From the NCBI GenBank assembly GCA_029863585.1, contig JAOTVC010000013.1, forward strand, positions 1 through 34,240: 34,240 nt of DNA, in the 5' to 3' direction. Each line of letters begins with the position of its first letter. Within the stretch, counting starts at the first letter, position 1. The stretch comes from Alphaproteobacteria bacterium (GTDB lineage: Bacteria > Pseudomonadota > Alphaproteobacteria > SMXQ01). The notes beneath the pieces were generated by a model. That model saw nothing but the letters and a program-made list of their open reading frames with translations, made no database searches and was not told the origin of the DNA. Positions 1 through 7,536 of the stretch are shown here, in pieces. The translations under genes were made by a program, and so were the position numbers.

Positions 1-518
1 CCCGCGATCCCCTGACGCCGGACGCGAAAGACCTGCTCGACCGCCTTGCGGCGGAGGGCGGCCTGCCGCTCGCCGACGCGGCCCGCCTGTTGCCCGTCCT
101 TGCCGCCTGTTTCGACCGCCAGCACGTGCCCCCGGCACTGGCTGATTACGAGGTTTTGCTGCGCGAATCGGCGGAGATGGCCTGGATCGCGACCGAAGGC
201 AATGCCTTCAACCACGCGACCGACCGGGTGCCCGACGTCGCCGCCCTGGCCGAGGCCGAACGCGCGGCGCACCACCCCATCAAGGACACGGTGGAGGTCT
301 CCGCTTCCGGCCGCGTGCGCCAGACCGCCTATCGCGCCGGGTTGGTTGCCCGCGACTTCATCGCTGCCGACGGCACCGCGGTCACGCGGGAGGTCCCGGG
401 CTCGTTTTACGAATTCATCTCCCGCGATCCGCTGCCCGACGGCAGCGGCCTCGATCTCGGCTTCGATGCCGCCAACGCCCAAGGCATCTTCAAGATGACA
501 GCGGCGGGGCAAAGCTGA
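1..518 (+). CDS. hglS: HglS/YdcJ-type (DUF1338) 2-oxoadipate dioxygenase/decarboxylase, 3' part only
   Basis: The frame is open from base 3 to the TGA at 516-518 and gives about 171 residues, the C-terminal third of a family normally about 450-465 aa long. The rest lies outside the window. The tail contains the segment GSFYEFISRDPLPDG near the end, which I recognise as DUF1338-like. Members of this family are Fe(II) enzymes that convert 2-oxoadipate to 2-hydroxyglutarate in lysine catabolism. The stop lies 15 bp before an ALDH7-type aldehyde dehydrogenase start. That enzyme would make 2-aminoadipate, the precursor of 2-oxoadipate, so the two genes look co-transcribed and act in one route. The assignment rests on recalled family similarity and on the neighbour; the metal ligands are mostly in the missing part. 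Confidence 0.7.
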   Translation, partial: RDPLTPDAKDLLDRLAAEGGLPLADAARLLPVLAACFDRQHVPPALADYEVLLRESAEMAWIATEGNAFNHATDRVPDVAALAEAERAAHHPIKDTVEVSASGRVRQTAYRAGLVARDFIAADGTAVTREVPGSFYEFISRDPLPDGSGLDLGFDAANAQGIFKMTAAGQS

Positions 519-533
519 GGCTCAGGGCAAACC

Positions 534-2069
534 ATGGATACCGCCGGCACCGACCGCTTCGACCTTGCCGCCCTTTTGGGCCGCCTCGGCGTGCCCGGCG
601 ATGGGCTGGCCGCCGGCGACCTCGCGGTGCGCTCGCCCATCGACGGCGCCGAGATCGCCAGGCTTCCGAGCCATTCCACGGCAGAGGTGGACGCCGCCGT
701 GGCGCGCGCGGCCGGGGCCTTCGCCGCCTGGCGCGCCGTGCCGGGTCCAAGGCGGGGCGAGCTGGTCAGGCTGCTCGGCGAGGAGTTGCGCGCCGCCAAG
801 GACGACCTCGGCCGGCTGGTCACGATCGAATGCGGCAAGATCGCCGAGGAAGGGCGCGGCGAAGTGCAGGAGATGATCGACATCTGCGACTTCGCCGTCG
901 GCCTGTCCCGCCAGCTCTACGGCCTCACCATCGCCTCGGAACGCCCCGGCCACCGCATGATGGAGCAATGGCATCCCCTGGGTCCCGTCGGCGTCATCAC
1001 CGCCTTCAACTTCCCGGTCGCGGTGTGGGCCTGGAACGCCGCCATCGCCCTGGCCTGCGGCGACAGCGTCGTGTGGAAACCCAGCGAAAAGACGCCGCTC
1101 ACCGCGCTCGCCTGCCAGGCCCTGTTCGCACGCGCGGCGGCGCGCTACGGCGCCGATGCGCCCGACGGCCTCGCCCAAGTGATCATCGGCGGGCCGGAGG
1201 CCGGGGCGGCGCTGGTCGATCATCCCGGGATCGCGCTGATCAGCGCCACCGGGTCGACCCGCATGGGCGCCGCGGTCGGCCCCAGGGTGCTGGCGCGTCA
1301 CGGCAAGGTGTTGCTGGAGCTCGGCGGCAACAACGCCATGATCGTCGCCCCCTCGGCCGATCTGCAGCTGGCGCTGCGCGCCATCGTCTTTTCCGCCGTC
1401 GGCACCGCCGGCCAGCGCTGCACGTCCTTGCGCCGCCTGATCGTCCATGAGGAGGTCGCCGATCAGCTTCTGGCGGCCCTGAAATCCGCCTATGACGGCA
1501 TCAGCATCGGCGACCCGCTGGATCCCGCGACCCTGGTCGGCCCGCTGATCGACTGGCGCGCCGGCGATGAAATGCACCGGGTGCTGGGGGTCGCGGCCCA
1601 GGAAGGCGGCACCGTCCACGGCGGCGGTCCGGTAACGCAAGGCGTGCCCGACGGCGGCGCCTATATGCGCCCGGCCATCGTCGAGATGCCGGCCCAGACC
1701 GAGACCGTGCGCACCGAGACCTTCGCGCCGATCCTCTACATCCTGAAATACTCCGATTTCGATCAGGCCATCGCCCTGCACAACGGCGTGCCCCAGGGCC
1801 TGGCGTCCTGCATCTTCACCCGGGACCTCAAGGAGGCCGAGCGGTTCCTCGCCGCCGCGGGGTCGGACTGCGGCATCGCCAACGTCAATATCGGCCCGTC
1901 GGGAGCGGAGATTGGCGGCGCTTTCGGCGGCGAGAAGGCCACCGGCGGCGGGCGCGAGAGCGGCTCGGACGCCTGGAAGGCCTATATGCGGCGCCAGACC
2001 GCGACGGTGAACTATTCCGACGACCTGCCGCTGGCCCAGGGGATCAAGTTCGACATCGAGGGCGATTAG
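534..2069 (+). CDS. amaB: ALDH7-family aldehyde dehydrogenase (2-aminoadipate semialdehyde dehydrogenase-like)
   Basis: This 511-aa NAD(P)-dependent aldehyde dehydrogenase is of normal family length. Visible signatures are the Rossmann-region segment ITAFNFPVAVWAWN (residues 155-168), WKPSEKTPLT (181-190), the GSTRMG motif (240-245), the general-base Glu262 in LLELGGNN, and the nucleophile Cys296 in GQRCTSLRR. The overall pattern resembles the antiquitin/ALDH7 branch (AmaB, piperideine-6-carboxylate dehydrogenase), which oxidises 2-aminoadipate 6-semialdehyde to 2-aminoadipate in lysine breakdown. The ATG at 534 has an AGGG-type ribosome site a few bases upstream. It follows an HglS-like gene by 15 bp, which supports a lysine degradation role. 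Another aldehyde substrate remains possible, since the ALDH family is broad. It ends in an AT-rich palindromic spacer facing a minus-strand gene. Confidence 0.8.
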   Translation: MDTAGTDRFDLAALLGRLGVPGDGLAAGDLAVRSPIDGAEIARLPSHSTAEVDAAVARAAGAFAAWRAVPGPRRGELVRLLGEELRAAKDDLGRLVTIECGKIAEEGRGEVQEMIDICDFAVGLSRQLYGLTIASERPGHRMMEQWHPLGPVGVITAFNFPVAVWAWNAAIALACGDSVVWKPSEKTPLTALACQALFARAAARYGADAPDGLAQVIIGGPEAGAALVDHPGIALISATGSTRMGAAVGPRVLARHGKVLLELGGNNAMIVAPSADLQLALRAIVFSAVGTAGQRCTSLRRLIVHEEVADQLLAALKSAYDGISIGDPLDPATLVGPLIDWRAGDEMHRVLGVAAQEGGTVHGGGPVTQGVPDGGAYMRPAIVEMPAQTETVRTETFAPILYILKYSDFDQAIALHNGVPQGLASCIFTRDLKEAERFLAAAGSDCGIANVNIGPSGAEIGGAFGGEKATGGGRESGSDAWKAYMRRQTATVNYSDDLPLAQGIKFDIEGD

Positions 2070-2090
2070 GGTCCCCCGCACACCGCGTGA

Positions 2091-2146
2091 AAAACCCCTT
2101 GTTTAAACAAGCATTTAATTAAAGGTTTCTTTAAACAAGGCGTTTT
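2091..2146. repeat. AT-rich inverted repeat between convergent genes
   Basis: Arms at 2091-2107 and 2130-2146 (17 bp each) are complementary at 16 of 17 positions and enclose a 22-bp loop containing the palindrome TTTAATTAAA. Within the left side, 2098-2111 is itself a perfect 14-bp palindrome, CTTGTTTAAACAAG. It sits 22 bp after the ALDH stop and faces the 3' end of the TPP-enzyme gene, so a bidirectional transcript end is one reading. A protein-binding site is another. The strong AT bias stands out in this high-GC region. Confidence 0.6.
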
Positions 2147-2159
2147 CCGGCACGTCCGG

Positions 2160-2400
2160 AGGTCTATGGATGCCCCGGTCAAGCCGGGGCATCACAGAGG
2201 AGAGGCGGCGGGAACGCGGCGACACGGGCCGCCCGGATAAAACGGGCGATGACGTTCCGGGTGGTTGTGCCGGCATCCTCACAATTGGAAAAGCAAAGGG
2301 TCCGGATTCCCCACAAAAGACCGTCACCCCCGGCTCGTCCGGGGGGTCTATAGATGCCCCGGCCAAGCCGGGGCATGACGGAGGAAAAGCGGCGGGAACG
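2160..2400. repeat. Dispersed double-palindrome elements (two copies)
   Basis: Two copies of a GC-rich element occur in this gene-free spacer. The best has stem CCCCCGG (2327-2333)/CCGGGGG (2339-2345), the linker GTCTATAG, then stem ATGCCCCGG (2354-2362)/CCGGGGCAT (2368-2376). The other has ATGCCCCGG (2170-2178)/CCGGGGCAT (2184-2192) followed by CGCCCG (2230-2235)/CGGGCG (2243-2248). Related copies lie at 6478-6537, 6618-6694 and 11354-11445. Both copies are followed by purine-rich ggcgggaacg text. They resemble REP/BIME-like intergenic elements. Confidence 0.7.
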
Positions 2401-2437
2401 CCGAGGCGGGGCGGCCAGGGGCCGCCCCTTACCGCCC

Positions 2438-4087
2438 TTACGACGTATGGTCCTGGTAGCGCGAGAAGTCGTAGCCCTCCTTGGCGACGATCTCGACCAG
2501 GTAGGGCTGGCCCTTTTCCGTGGTGTCGATGGCTTCCTTCAGGGTGCCCGCGATCGCGGCGGGATCTTCCACGCGCCTGGACGCGACATTGAGCCCTTCC
2601 GCCACCTTTGAATAATTGCCGCCGACGCTGAGCGCGCCGTATTTCTCGGTCGCGGTTTCCAGCACGTGGCGTTCGCAGGCCATCACCGAATTGTTGAACA
2701 CCACCGTCAGGATGCCGATGCCGTTGCGCGACGCGGTTTCGATGTCCATCCCGGTCATGCCGAAGGAGCAATCGCCCATGACGTTGATGCAGAGCTTGTC
2801 CGGCGCCGCCAGCTTCGCGCCCATGTTGAGCCCGAGGCCGTAGCCGAGCTGGGTCGACTTGCCCCAGCCCATGTAGGAGCCCGCCCGCTGGGTCTCCCAG
2901 AACGGCAGGGTCTGTTCGCGCGGGCTGCCGGAATCGTGGGTGACGATGGTGTCGTGCCCATCGACGGCGCGCATCAGCTCGTGCAGCACCCGGTACTGGT
3001 TGATCGGCACCTCATCCGATTCTGAATGTTTCTTCCATTCCGCGCGCCAGTCGGCCTTGATGGCGGCGATCTCGCTCTTGAGGTTTTCCAGCGCCGAATT
3101 GTCGGTGCCGGACTTCTGGCGCCCGACCTCCTCGATCAGCGCCTCCAGCACCAGCCCCGCGTCCCCCGGCAGGCCGAGGTCGACGGCGTAGTCCTTGTTG
3201 ATGTCGGCGGGCTCGTTGGTGGAATGGATGATGGTCTTGCCCGCCGGGATGCCCGGGCCGAAGGAGGTGCGCGTGAGCGACGAGCCCACCGCCATCACCA
3301 CATCGGCGCGCTTCATGAATTCAGCGTACATCTTGGGCTGGGAGCGGGTCGAGGCGCCGAGCGCCAGGGGGTGGCTTTCGGCGATGGCGCTCTTGCCCGG
3401 GTTGGTGCAGGCGACCGGCGCCGGGATCAGCTCCGCCAGGGCCGCGAGCCGGTCGTGGGCCTCGGCGTAATGCACGCCTTGGCCCGCCCACAGCACCGGA
3501 TGCTTGGCCGCCAGCAACATTGCCGCCGCCTTTTTCACGCCGTCCGGATCGGGCGCGGCGCGCTGCACCGGCACCGGGGTGTAGTCGATTTCGCCCTGGA
3601 ACTCGGCATCGAACACGCCGATCGGGATCTCCACCAGCACCGGGCCGCCCTTGCCGGTCCGCAGCGCCTGGTAGGCGCGGCGCATCAGATTGGGAAGCTC
3701 CTGCACCGTGTGCGCCATGGCCGACCATTTGGTGACCGGGGCATAGACCTCGGCCGCGCGGAAGGTCGGGCGCACATGCTGGCGCGGACCGTTGAACCCC
3801 GCCGGGATGACCAGCACCGGCACGTTTTCCGAAAAGGCCTGGGCGACGCCGGCGAAGGCGTTTTCGATCCCCGGCCCGTGCTGGGCGGCGAAGACGCCGT
3901 TCTGCTTGCCCCGGCGGATGCGGGAATAGCCGTCGGCCATGCCGACGCCGACCCGTTCCTGGCGGCACAGGACCGGCCGGATGTCGATCGCGGCACAAGC
4001 GTCGATGAGCGCGTTGCGGGGATAGCAGGCGAGGAAATCGGTTCCCTCGCGTTTGAGAATTTCAGCGAGGACTTCGGCGCCGTTCAT
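2438..4087 (-). CDS. Thiamine pyrophosphate-dependent enzyme, acetolactate-synthase-like
   Basis: This 549-aa protein has the three-domain TPP layout. The N-terminal Pyr domain carries the catalytic glutamate Glu44 in CRQERVGVGMADGYSR, followed by a central domain (about 190-330). The C-terminal PP domain has a GDC...NN diphosphate motif (Gly438-Asp439, then Asn465-Asn466). The third residue of the usual GDG is Cys here. The start ATG follows AGGGAAG. It lies 76 bp downstream of a Rieske oxygenase in the same direction, so the two probably form an operon. Relatives include acetolactate synthases, oxalyl-CoA and benzoylformate decarboxylases. No regulatory subunit or branched-chain amino acid gene is near, so a catabolic 2-oxoacid decarboxylase or ligase role is more likely. 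The substrate is unknown. Confidence 0.85.
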   Translation of the reverse strand: MNGAEVLAEILKREGTDFLACYPRNALIDACAAIDIRPVLCRQERVGVGMADGYSRIRRGKQNGVFAAQHGPGIENAFAGVAQAFSENVPVLVIPAGFNGPRQHVRPTFRAAEVYAPVTKWSAMAHTVQELPNLMRRAYQALRTGKGGPVLVEIPIGVFDAEFQGEIDYTPVPVQRAAPDPDGVKKAAAMLLAAKHPVLWAGQGVHYAEAHDRLAALAELIPAPVACTNPGKSAIAESHPLALGASTRSQPKMYAEFMKRADVVMAVGSSLTRTSFGPGIPAGKTIIHSTNEPADINKDYAVDLGLPGDAGLVLEALIEEVGRQKSGTDNSALENLKSEIAAIKADWRAEWKKHSESDEVPINQYRVLHELMRAVDGHDTIVTHDSGSPREQTLPFWETQRAGSYMGWGKSTQLGYGLGLNMGAKLAAPDKLCINVMGDCSFGMTGMDIETASRNGIGILTVVFNNSVMACERHVLETATEKYGALSVGGNYSKVAEGLNVASRRVEDPAAIAGTLKEAIDTTEKGQPYLVEIVAKEGYDFSRYQDHTS

Positions 4088-4163
4088 AGCAGTGTTTCTT
4101 CCCTGGTGTGTGGTTGGTATTATTGGGGTTCGTTGATAGGTGTCCTGCCGCGGACGGGCTTAC

Positions 4164-5408
4164 TCAGGCATCGACGGCGACGCGGATGCGGTCATCCACC
4201 TCATCCAGGAACACCGTGCCGCGCGGCGCCTCGTAACGCGCCGAGCGCACCCCCCGGAAGCTCGACGGATCGGTGCCGGGCAGCGGCTTGCCAGCCTCCA
4301 TGTCCTTGAGTGTCTGCAACAGCAGCTTGCGGATCTGGGCGATGGCGGTGTCGCCGATCAGGAGGTGTTCCTTGGTGCGGTCGGCGATCGGCCCCATGGA
4401 TTCCTGGACCGCGCAATCCTGGATGCCGAGCCCGCGCATGCCGGTGTAGGAGTCGCCGCCGGCCTGAAGCTGCCGGTCGATCAGGTAGTCGTTGGCCTTG
4501 TTCCGGATGGCGATGTCCGTGCCGGGGAGATTCTCGGTGTGGATGCCGTGGAAGTCCTTGGACCGCGCGAGCTCTTCCTCGGTGAAGGGGCGGTCGGGCT
4601 GGAAATCGATCGAATACAGCATGGTGTTTTCGTCGTCGATCGGCATCCACATATGGGCCGCATGGGGCTGGGACGAGATGATCTTGTGGAACGGCATGGC
4701 CATGACATTGATGTTCCACATGATCTCGTCGCCGCCGAAATCCCGGCCGGTGCCGACCACGAAGCCGAAATCCATCGGCACGACCTCGTAGAACGACGGC
4801 ACGATGCGCCGGCTCTCTTCCGCCGTGCCGCTGTGCAGGAAGGTGAGATGCGGCGCGTCGTAGCCGCCTTCCAGACCCTGCAACCAGTTGCATTCCTGGA
4901 TGTGCCGGGTCGGGAATTTCTGATCGTCCCCCACCCGCATCCATTCGAGGTCGGGCAGCTCCGGCTTGAGGTCGGCGGGCCCCATATAAGCCCAGATCAC
5001 GCCGCCGGCCTCGGCGCACGGATAGGCCTTGATCTTCATGTTCTTCTTGACGGCATTGATCTGGTTCTCGGCCGTTCCCGGCGGCAGGCAGGGCACGTCG
5101 ACGCAGTTGCCTTCGACGTCGAACTTGATGCCGTGATAGACGCAGCGCAGGCCGCAGTCCTCGTTGCGGCCGAAGAACATCGAAGCGGTGCGGTGCGGGC
5201 AGGCCTCGTCGATCAGGCCGATGCGGCCATCCGAATCGCGGAACGCCACCAGGTCCTCGCACAGCACCCGCACGCGCTTAGGTTCCCCGTCGGGCTTATC
5301 CAGCTGGTGGGAGAACAGCACCGGCATCCAGTAGCGGCGCATCAGGGCGCCCATGGGCGTGCCCGGGCCGACGCGGGTCAGCAGTTCGTTTTCTTCCCGT
5401 GAAAGCAT
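4164..5408 (-). CDS. Rieske [2Fe-2S] ring-hydroxylating oxygenase, alpha subunit (phthalate dioxygenase-like)
   Basis: The chosen ATG (5408-5406) is preceded by a clear GGAGGACACCG ribosome site and gives 414 aa. A longer open frame upstream has no such signal and no family character. The Rieske cluster ligands are Cys70 and His72 (CPHR) and Cys89 and His92 (CVYH). The mononuclear iron site is visible in NWLQGLEGGYDAPHLTFLH, with Asp184, His187 and His192. N-terminal text like LLTRVGPGTPMGALMRRYWMP is typical of the phthalate 4,5-dioxygenase/vanillate demethylase-type group. It would hydroxylate or O-demethylate an aromatic or other organic acid using electrons from a separate reductase; none is encoded in the window. 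It is the first gene of an operon with the TPP enzyme. Confidence 0.88.
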   Translation of the reverse strand: MLSREENELLTRVGPGTPMGALMRRYWMPVLFSHQLDKPDGEPKRVRVLCEDLVAFRDSDGRIGLIDEACPHRTASMFFGRNEDCGLRCVYHGIKFDVEGNCVDVPCLPPGTAENQINAVKKNMKIKAYPCAEAGGVIWAYMGPADLKPELPDLEWMRVGDDQKFPTRHIQECNWLQGLEGGYDAPHLTFLHSGTAEESRRIVPSFYEVVPMDFGFVVGTGRDFGGDEIMWNINVMAMPFHKIISSQPHAAHMWMPIDDENTMLYSIDFQPDRPFTEEELARSKDFHGIHTENLPGTDIAIRNKANDYLIDRQLQAGGDSYTGMRGLGIQDCAVQESMGPIADRTKEHLLIGDTAIAQIRKLLLQTLKDMEAGKPLPGTDPSSFRGVRSARYEAPRGTVFLDEVDDRIRVAVDA

Positions 5409-5642
5409 CGGTGTCCTCCGTACGCGGCTGCCGGTGAAGGCGGGTGAAACCCGGCAATCTCGTTTGTTTCTGGGCCCCTCGGAGAAACCCCGGGGCGCTT
5501 GCGGCCATGGTATCGCGGCGTGTGCGGCGAGGCAATAAGGGGGACCCATCCTGGTCGACGGCGGGCGCGAGTTAAGGTTTGCGCGCCGAGGCGTGATGCG
5601 CTACCCCCAACGCCAACAATTCGGCATCGAGGGGAGCGCGAC

Positions 5643-6446
5643 ATGGCTGGCGAAGACGGCAATCCCAACCTTTTGGGGCTGAAGCTGAAGGAAAAGCTGG
5701 CGGCGGGCGATTTGGCGCTGTGCATGACGGTGCGCTATTCGCGCACGGTCGAGGTGGTGCAGATCGCCAAGCTGTCCGGTTACGACTGCCTCTATCTTGA
5801 CCTCGAGCATTCGGCCATGTCCATCGAAGCCTGCGCCCAGATTTCCCTGGCCGCCTCCATGGCCGGGCTGGCGGCCCTGGTCCGCGTGCCGAGCCACGGC
5901 CATCACCACATCAGCCGGGTCTTGGACGGCGGCGCCCAGGGGGTGATCGTCCCCCATGTCGATACCGCCGAGGAAGCCCGCCAAGTGATCGAGGCGAGCT
6001 GCTACCCGCCCTTGGGATCGCGCTCGCTGGCCGGTCTCGGGCCGCTTGCGGGGCAAAGCGTCAAGCCGGCGGAGGCCTATGAGATCATCAACCAGAACAC
6101 CATGCGCGTCGCCATGCTGGAAAGCCCGAAGGCGATCGAGAATGCCGAGGCCATCGCCGCGGTCGACGGCATCGACATGCTGCTGATCGGCACCAACGAT
6201 CTCTGCGCCGAGATGGGCATCCCCGGCCAACTCGATCACGACGACGTGCGCGCCGCCTATCAGGCGATGGCCGATGCCTGTAAGGCGCACGGCAAGGCCA
6301 TCGGCATCGGCGGCATCAAGGAAGGGCCGATGCTCGACGCCATCTACGCCATGGGCGGGCGCTTCATCATGGGCCGGGTCGACGGCGTGCTGCTCGGCCA
6401 GGCGGCGGCCAAGGAAGTTTCGGATTACCGCAGGCTTTCGAACTGA
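5643..6446 (+). CDS. HpcH/HpaI family class II aldolase (2-keto-3-deoxy acid aldolase)
   Basis: The ATG at 5643 follows GAGGGGAGCG and gives 267 aa, normal for HpaI/GarL-type aldolases. Family landmarks are DLEHSAMS with the catalytic histidine His56, RVPS with Arg81, the metal ligands Glu160 (MLES) and Asp186 (GTNDL), and the GARG-like loop. Such enzymes cleave 2-keto-3-deoxy or 4-hydroxy-2-oxo acids to pyruvate plus an aldehyde. It is divergent from the Rieske gene across a 234-bp spacer that should hold both promoters. Its last 44 codons reappear as a diverged fragment at 11182-11325, beyond the kinase gene, which marks a duplication around that block. The exact substrate cannot be told from sequence. 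Confidence 0.85.
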   Translation: MAGEDGNPNLLGLKLKEKLAAGDLALCMTVRYSRTVEVVQIAKLSGYDCLYLDLEHSAMSIEACAQISLAASMAGLAALVRVPSHGHHHISRVLDGGAQGVIVPHVDTAEEARQVIEASCYPPLGSRSLAGLGPLAGQSVKPAEAYEIINQNTMRVAMLESPKAIENAEAIAAVDGIDMLLIGTNDLCAEMGIPGQLDHDDVRAAYQAMADACKAHGKAIGIGGIKEGPMLDAIYAMGGRFIMGRVDGVLLGQAAAKEVSDYRRLSN

Positions 6447-6477
6447 GGCAGGGCCACTAGCCCCCACCAACACGACA

Positions 6478-6537
6478 CGTCACCCCCCGGTTCATCCGGG
6501 GGGTCCATGGATGCCCCGGATAAACCGGGGCATGACG
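6478..6537. repeat. Dispersed double-palindrome element, copy 3
   Basis: The element reads CGTCA, the stem CCCCCCGG/CCGGGGGG around TTCAT, the linker GTCCATGG, the stem ATGCCCCGG/CCGGGGCAT around ATAAA, then GACGG. It is nearly the same as the copy at 2324-2380. It sits just after the aldolase stop. Confidence 0.7.
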
Positions 6538-6617
6538 GAAGAGTGAATGGGGATGCCCCCGGGGTCATTCCCAAAGAGGAATCATTCCAAAGAGAGCCGT
6601 TCCAAAGGAAAGAAACG

Positions 6618-6694
6618 TCATGCCCCAGTAAGGAAACGTCATGCCCCGCTTCATGCGGGGCATCTGGAGATCACCCGGATAAACCGGGTGATGA
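6618..6694. repeat. Dispersed double-palindrome element, copy 4
   Basis: The sequence GTCATGCCCC is followed by the stem ATGCCCCGC/GCGGGGCAT, the linker CTGGAG, then the stem ATCACCCGG/CCGGGTGAT and GACGCG. The second stem differs in sequence from copies 1-3 while keeping its pairing, as expected of a folded element. A repeated AAACGTCATGCCCC precedes it twice (6611-6650). Confidence 0.65.
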
Positions 6695-6730
6695 CGCGCT
6701 CTTGAGGATCAAATCGGGAGCTACCCGCCC

Positions 6731-6798
6731 TCAGTGATCGTCGTGCAGGTGCTTGGTAGGCTTTTCGCCGCCGATCAGGACGAAGGCGAGGCGGCAGG
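6731..6798 (-). pseudogene. 3' remnant of the cupin gene (duplicate of 11471-11538)
   Basis: The minus strand reads the last 22 or so codons of the cupin encoded at 11471-11938, ending in KPTKHLHDDH and stop; the intact gene ends in KPTKHLHEDH. Across 6722-6798 versus 11462-11538 I count only about five mismatches, including a 38-bp identical run. Homology stops abruptly near 6799. It is therefore a truncated duplicate rather than an independent gene. It lies on the left edge of the block holding the histidine kinase. Confidence 0.8.
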
Positions 6799-7074
6799 AG
6801 CCCTCCTCCATAATCCGAGCAAGCAAGCAAGAACGGGCGGCCAGGTGGCGGTGCGCCTCAGAGAACCTGGTCGCTGTGCTTGCCGCTCATGCCCGGCCCG
6901 CGAAGCGGACATCGGCAAGCCCGCCGTCATCTGGGCCGCACCGGAGGCATCGGGTTGAAAAGCCCTGTATTCCTGCGCAAATCAGGTGCCTCGATATGCC
7001 ACTGGTAACCAAAAATTAACGTTAACACTGATAACAAGACCTGATTCTGGGGAACGTTGGTAAAGGGGACAGAT
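6799..7074 (+). promoter_or_regulatory. Spacer and probable promoter region upstream of the kinase locus
   Basis: No gene is supported here. From about 6960 the DNA turns AT-rich before the sensor start at 7075. It contains the palindrome TTAACGTTAA (7016-7025) and an 8-bp inverted repeat AATCAGGT (6980-6987)/ACCTGATT (7039-7046). A ribosome site AAAGGGG (7062-7068) precedes the ATG at 7075. These could be operator and promoter parts, but no clear -35/-10 pair was found. Confidence 0.35.
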
Positions 7075-7488
7075 ATGTCCTCGTATCTTTCGCAGATTGG
7101 TCTGAAACGTGATCTCGGTTGCCTTTTTTCGCGGGCTCGGGCGCCGGTGATCCACACCTGGGCGAAAATCGCGGGCGCCGTTCTTTTCGGCGCCTGTCTT
7201 CAGATGCCTTACGGCGCCATCGCGAAAAACCCCGCCCCGGGCGAGCGGGTTGGCCGAAGCTTGGCCGAAGCCGGAACGAATATCGGCTTCTTCATGTTCG
7301 CCAAGCGCGAGGATATCGATGTCAACCTCTTCCCCGATCTCCGCTTGGCCCTTTTGCAGCTTCGGGGCGGCCACGTGGATGCCTTGGCTGGCCCACGGGC
7401 GGTGCTGTCGAAGGTGGCCCGCGAAATAGGGGTTGAACACCACATCCAAACCATCGGCAATTCGCCGAGGGAAGTCCGACGCGGATAG
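7075..7488 (+). pseudogene. Damaged periplasmic sensor (SBP_bac_3-like) half of the hybrid kinase
   Basis: An ATG with AAAGGGG upstream opens a 137-residue frame. A hydrophobic signal segment (about residues 27-49) is followed by what looks like only the second lobe of a SBP_bac_3-type sensor: GTNIGFFMFAKREDIDVN, then LALLQLRGGHVDALAGP. The first lobe of about 100 residues is missing. An 11-bp tandem duplication, TTGGCCGAAGC, lies at 7250-7260 and 7261-7271. The frame ends at TAG (7486-7488), yet reading on in the same frame recovers the expected continuation up to the kinase membrane segment. Restoring one A before the TA and removing one G at 7494-7496 gives RRGIALRKGNTALPA, the usual family text. 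I infer two compensating indels or a nonsense change in a once continuous gene. Confidence 0.7.
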
Positions 7489-7536
7489 CGCTTCGGGAAA
7501 GGAAATACCGCACTTCCTGCGATCCCCAAGCCAGCG

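Noticed and set aside
5409-5549. N-terminal extension of the Rieske protein to 461 residues
   Set aside because: The internal ATG at 5408 has a strong GGAGGAC site, and the extra residues do not resemble the family.
6478-6700. CRISPR array
   Set aside because: The repeats are palindromic pairs in irregular spacing with no uniform repeat-spacer pattern and no cas genes.
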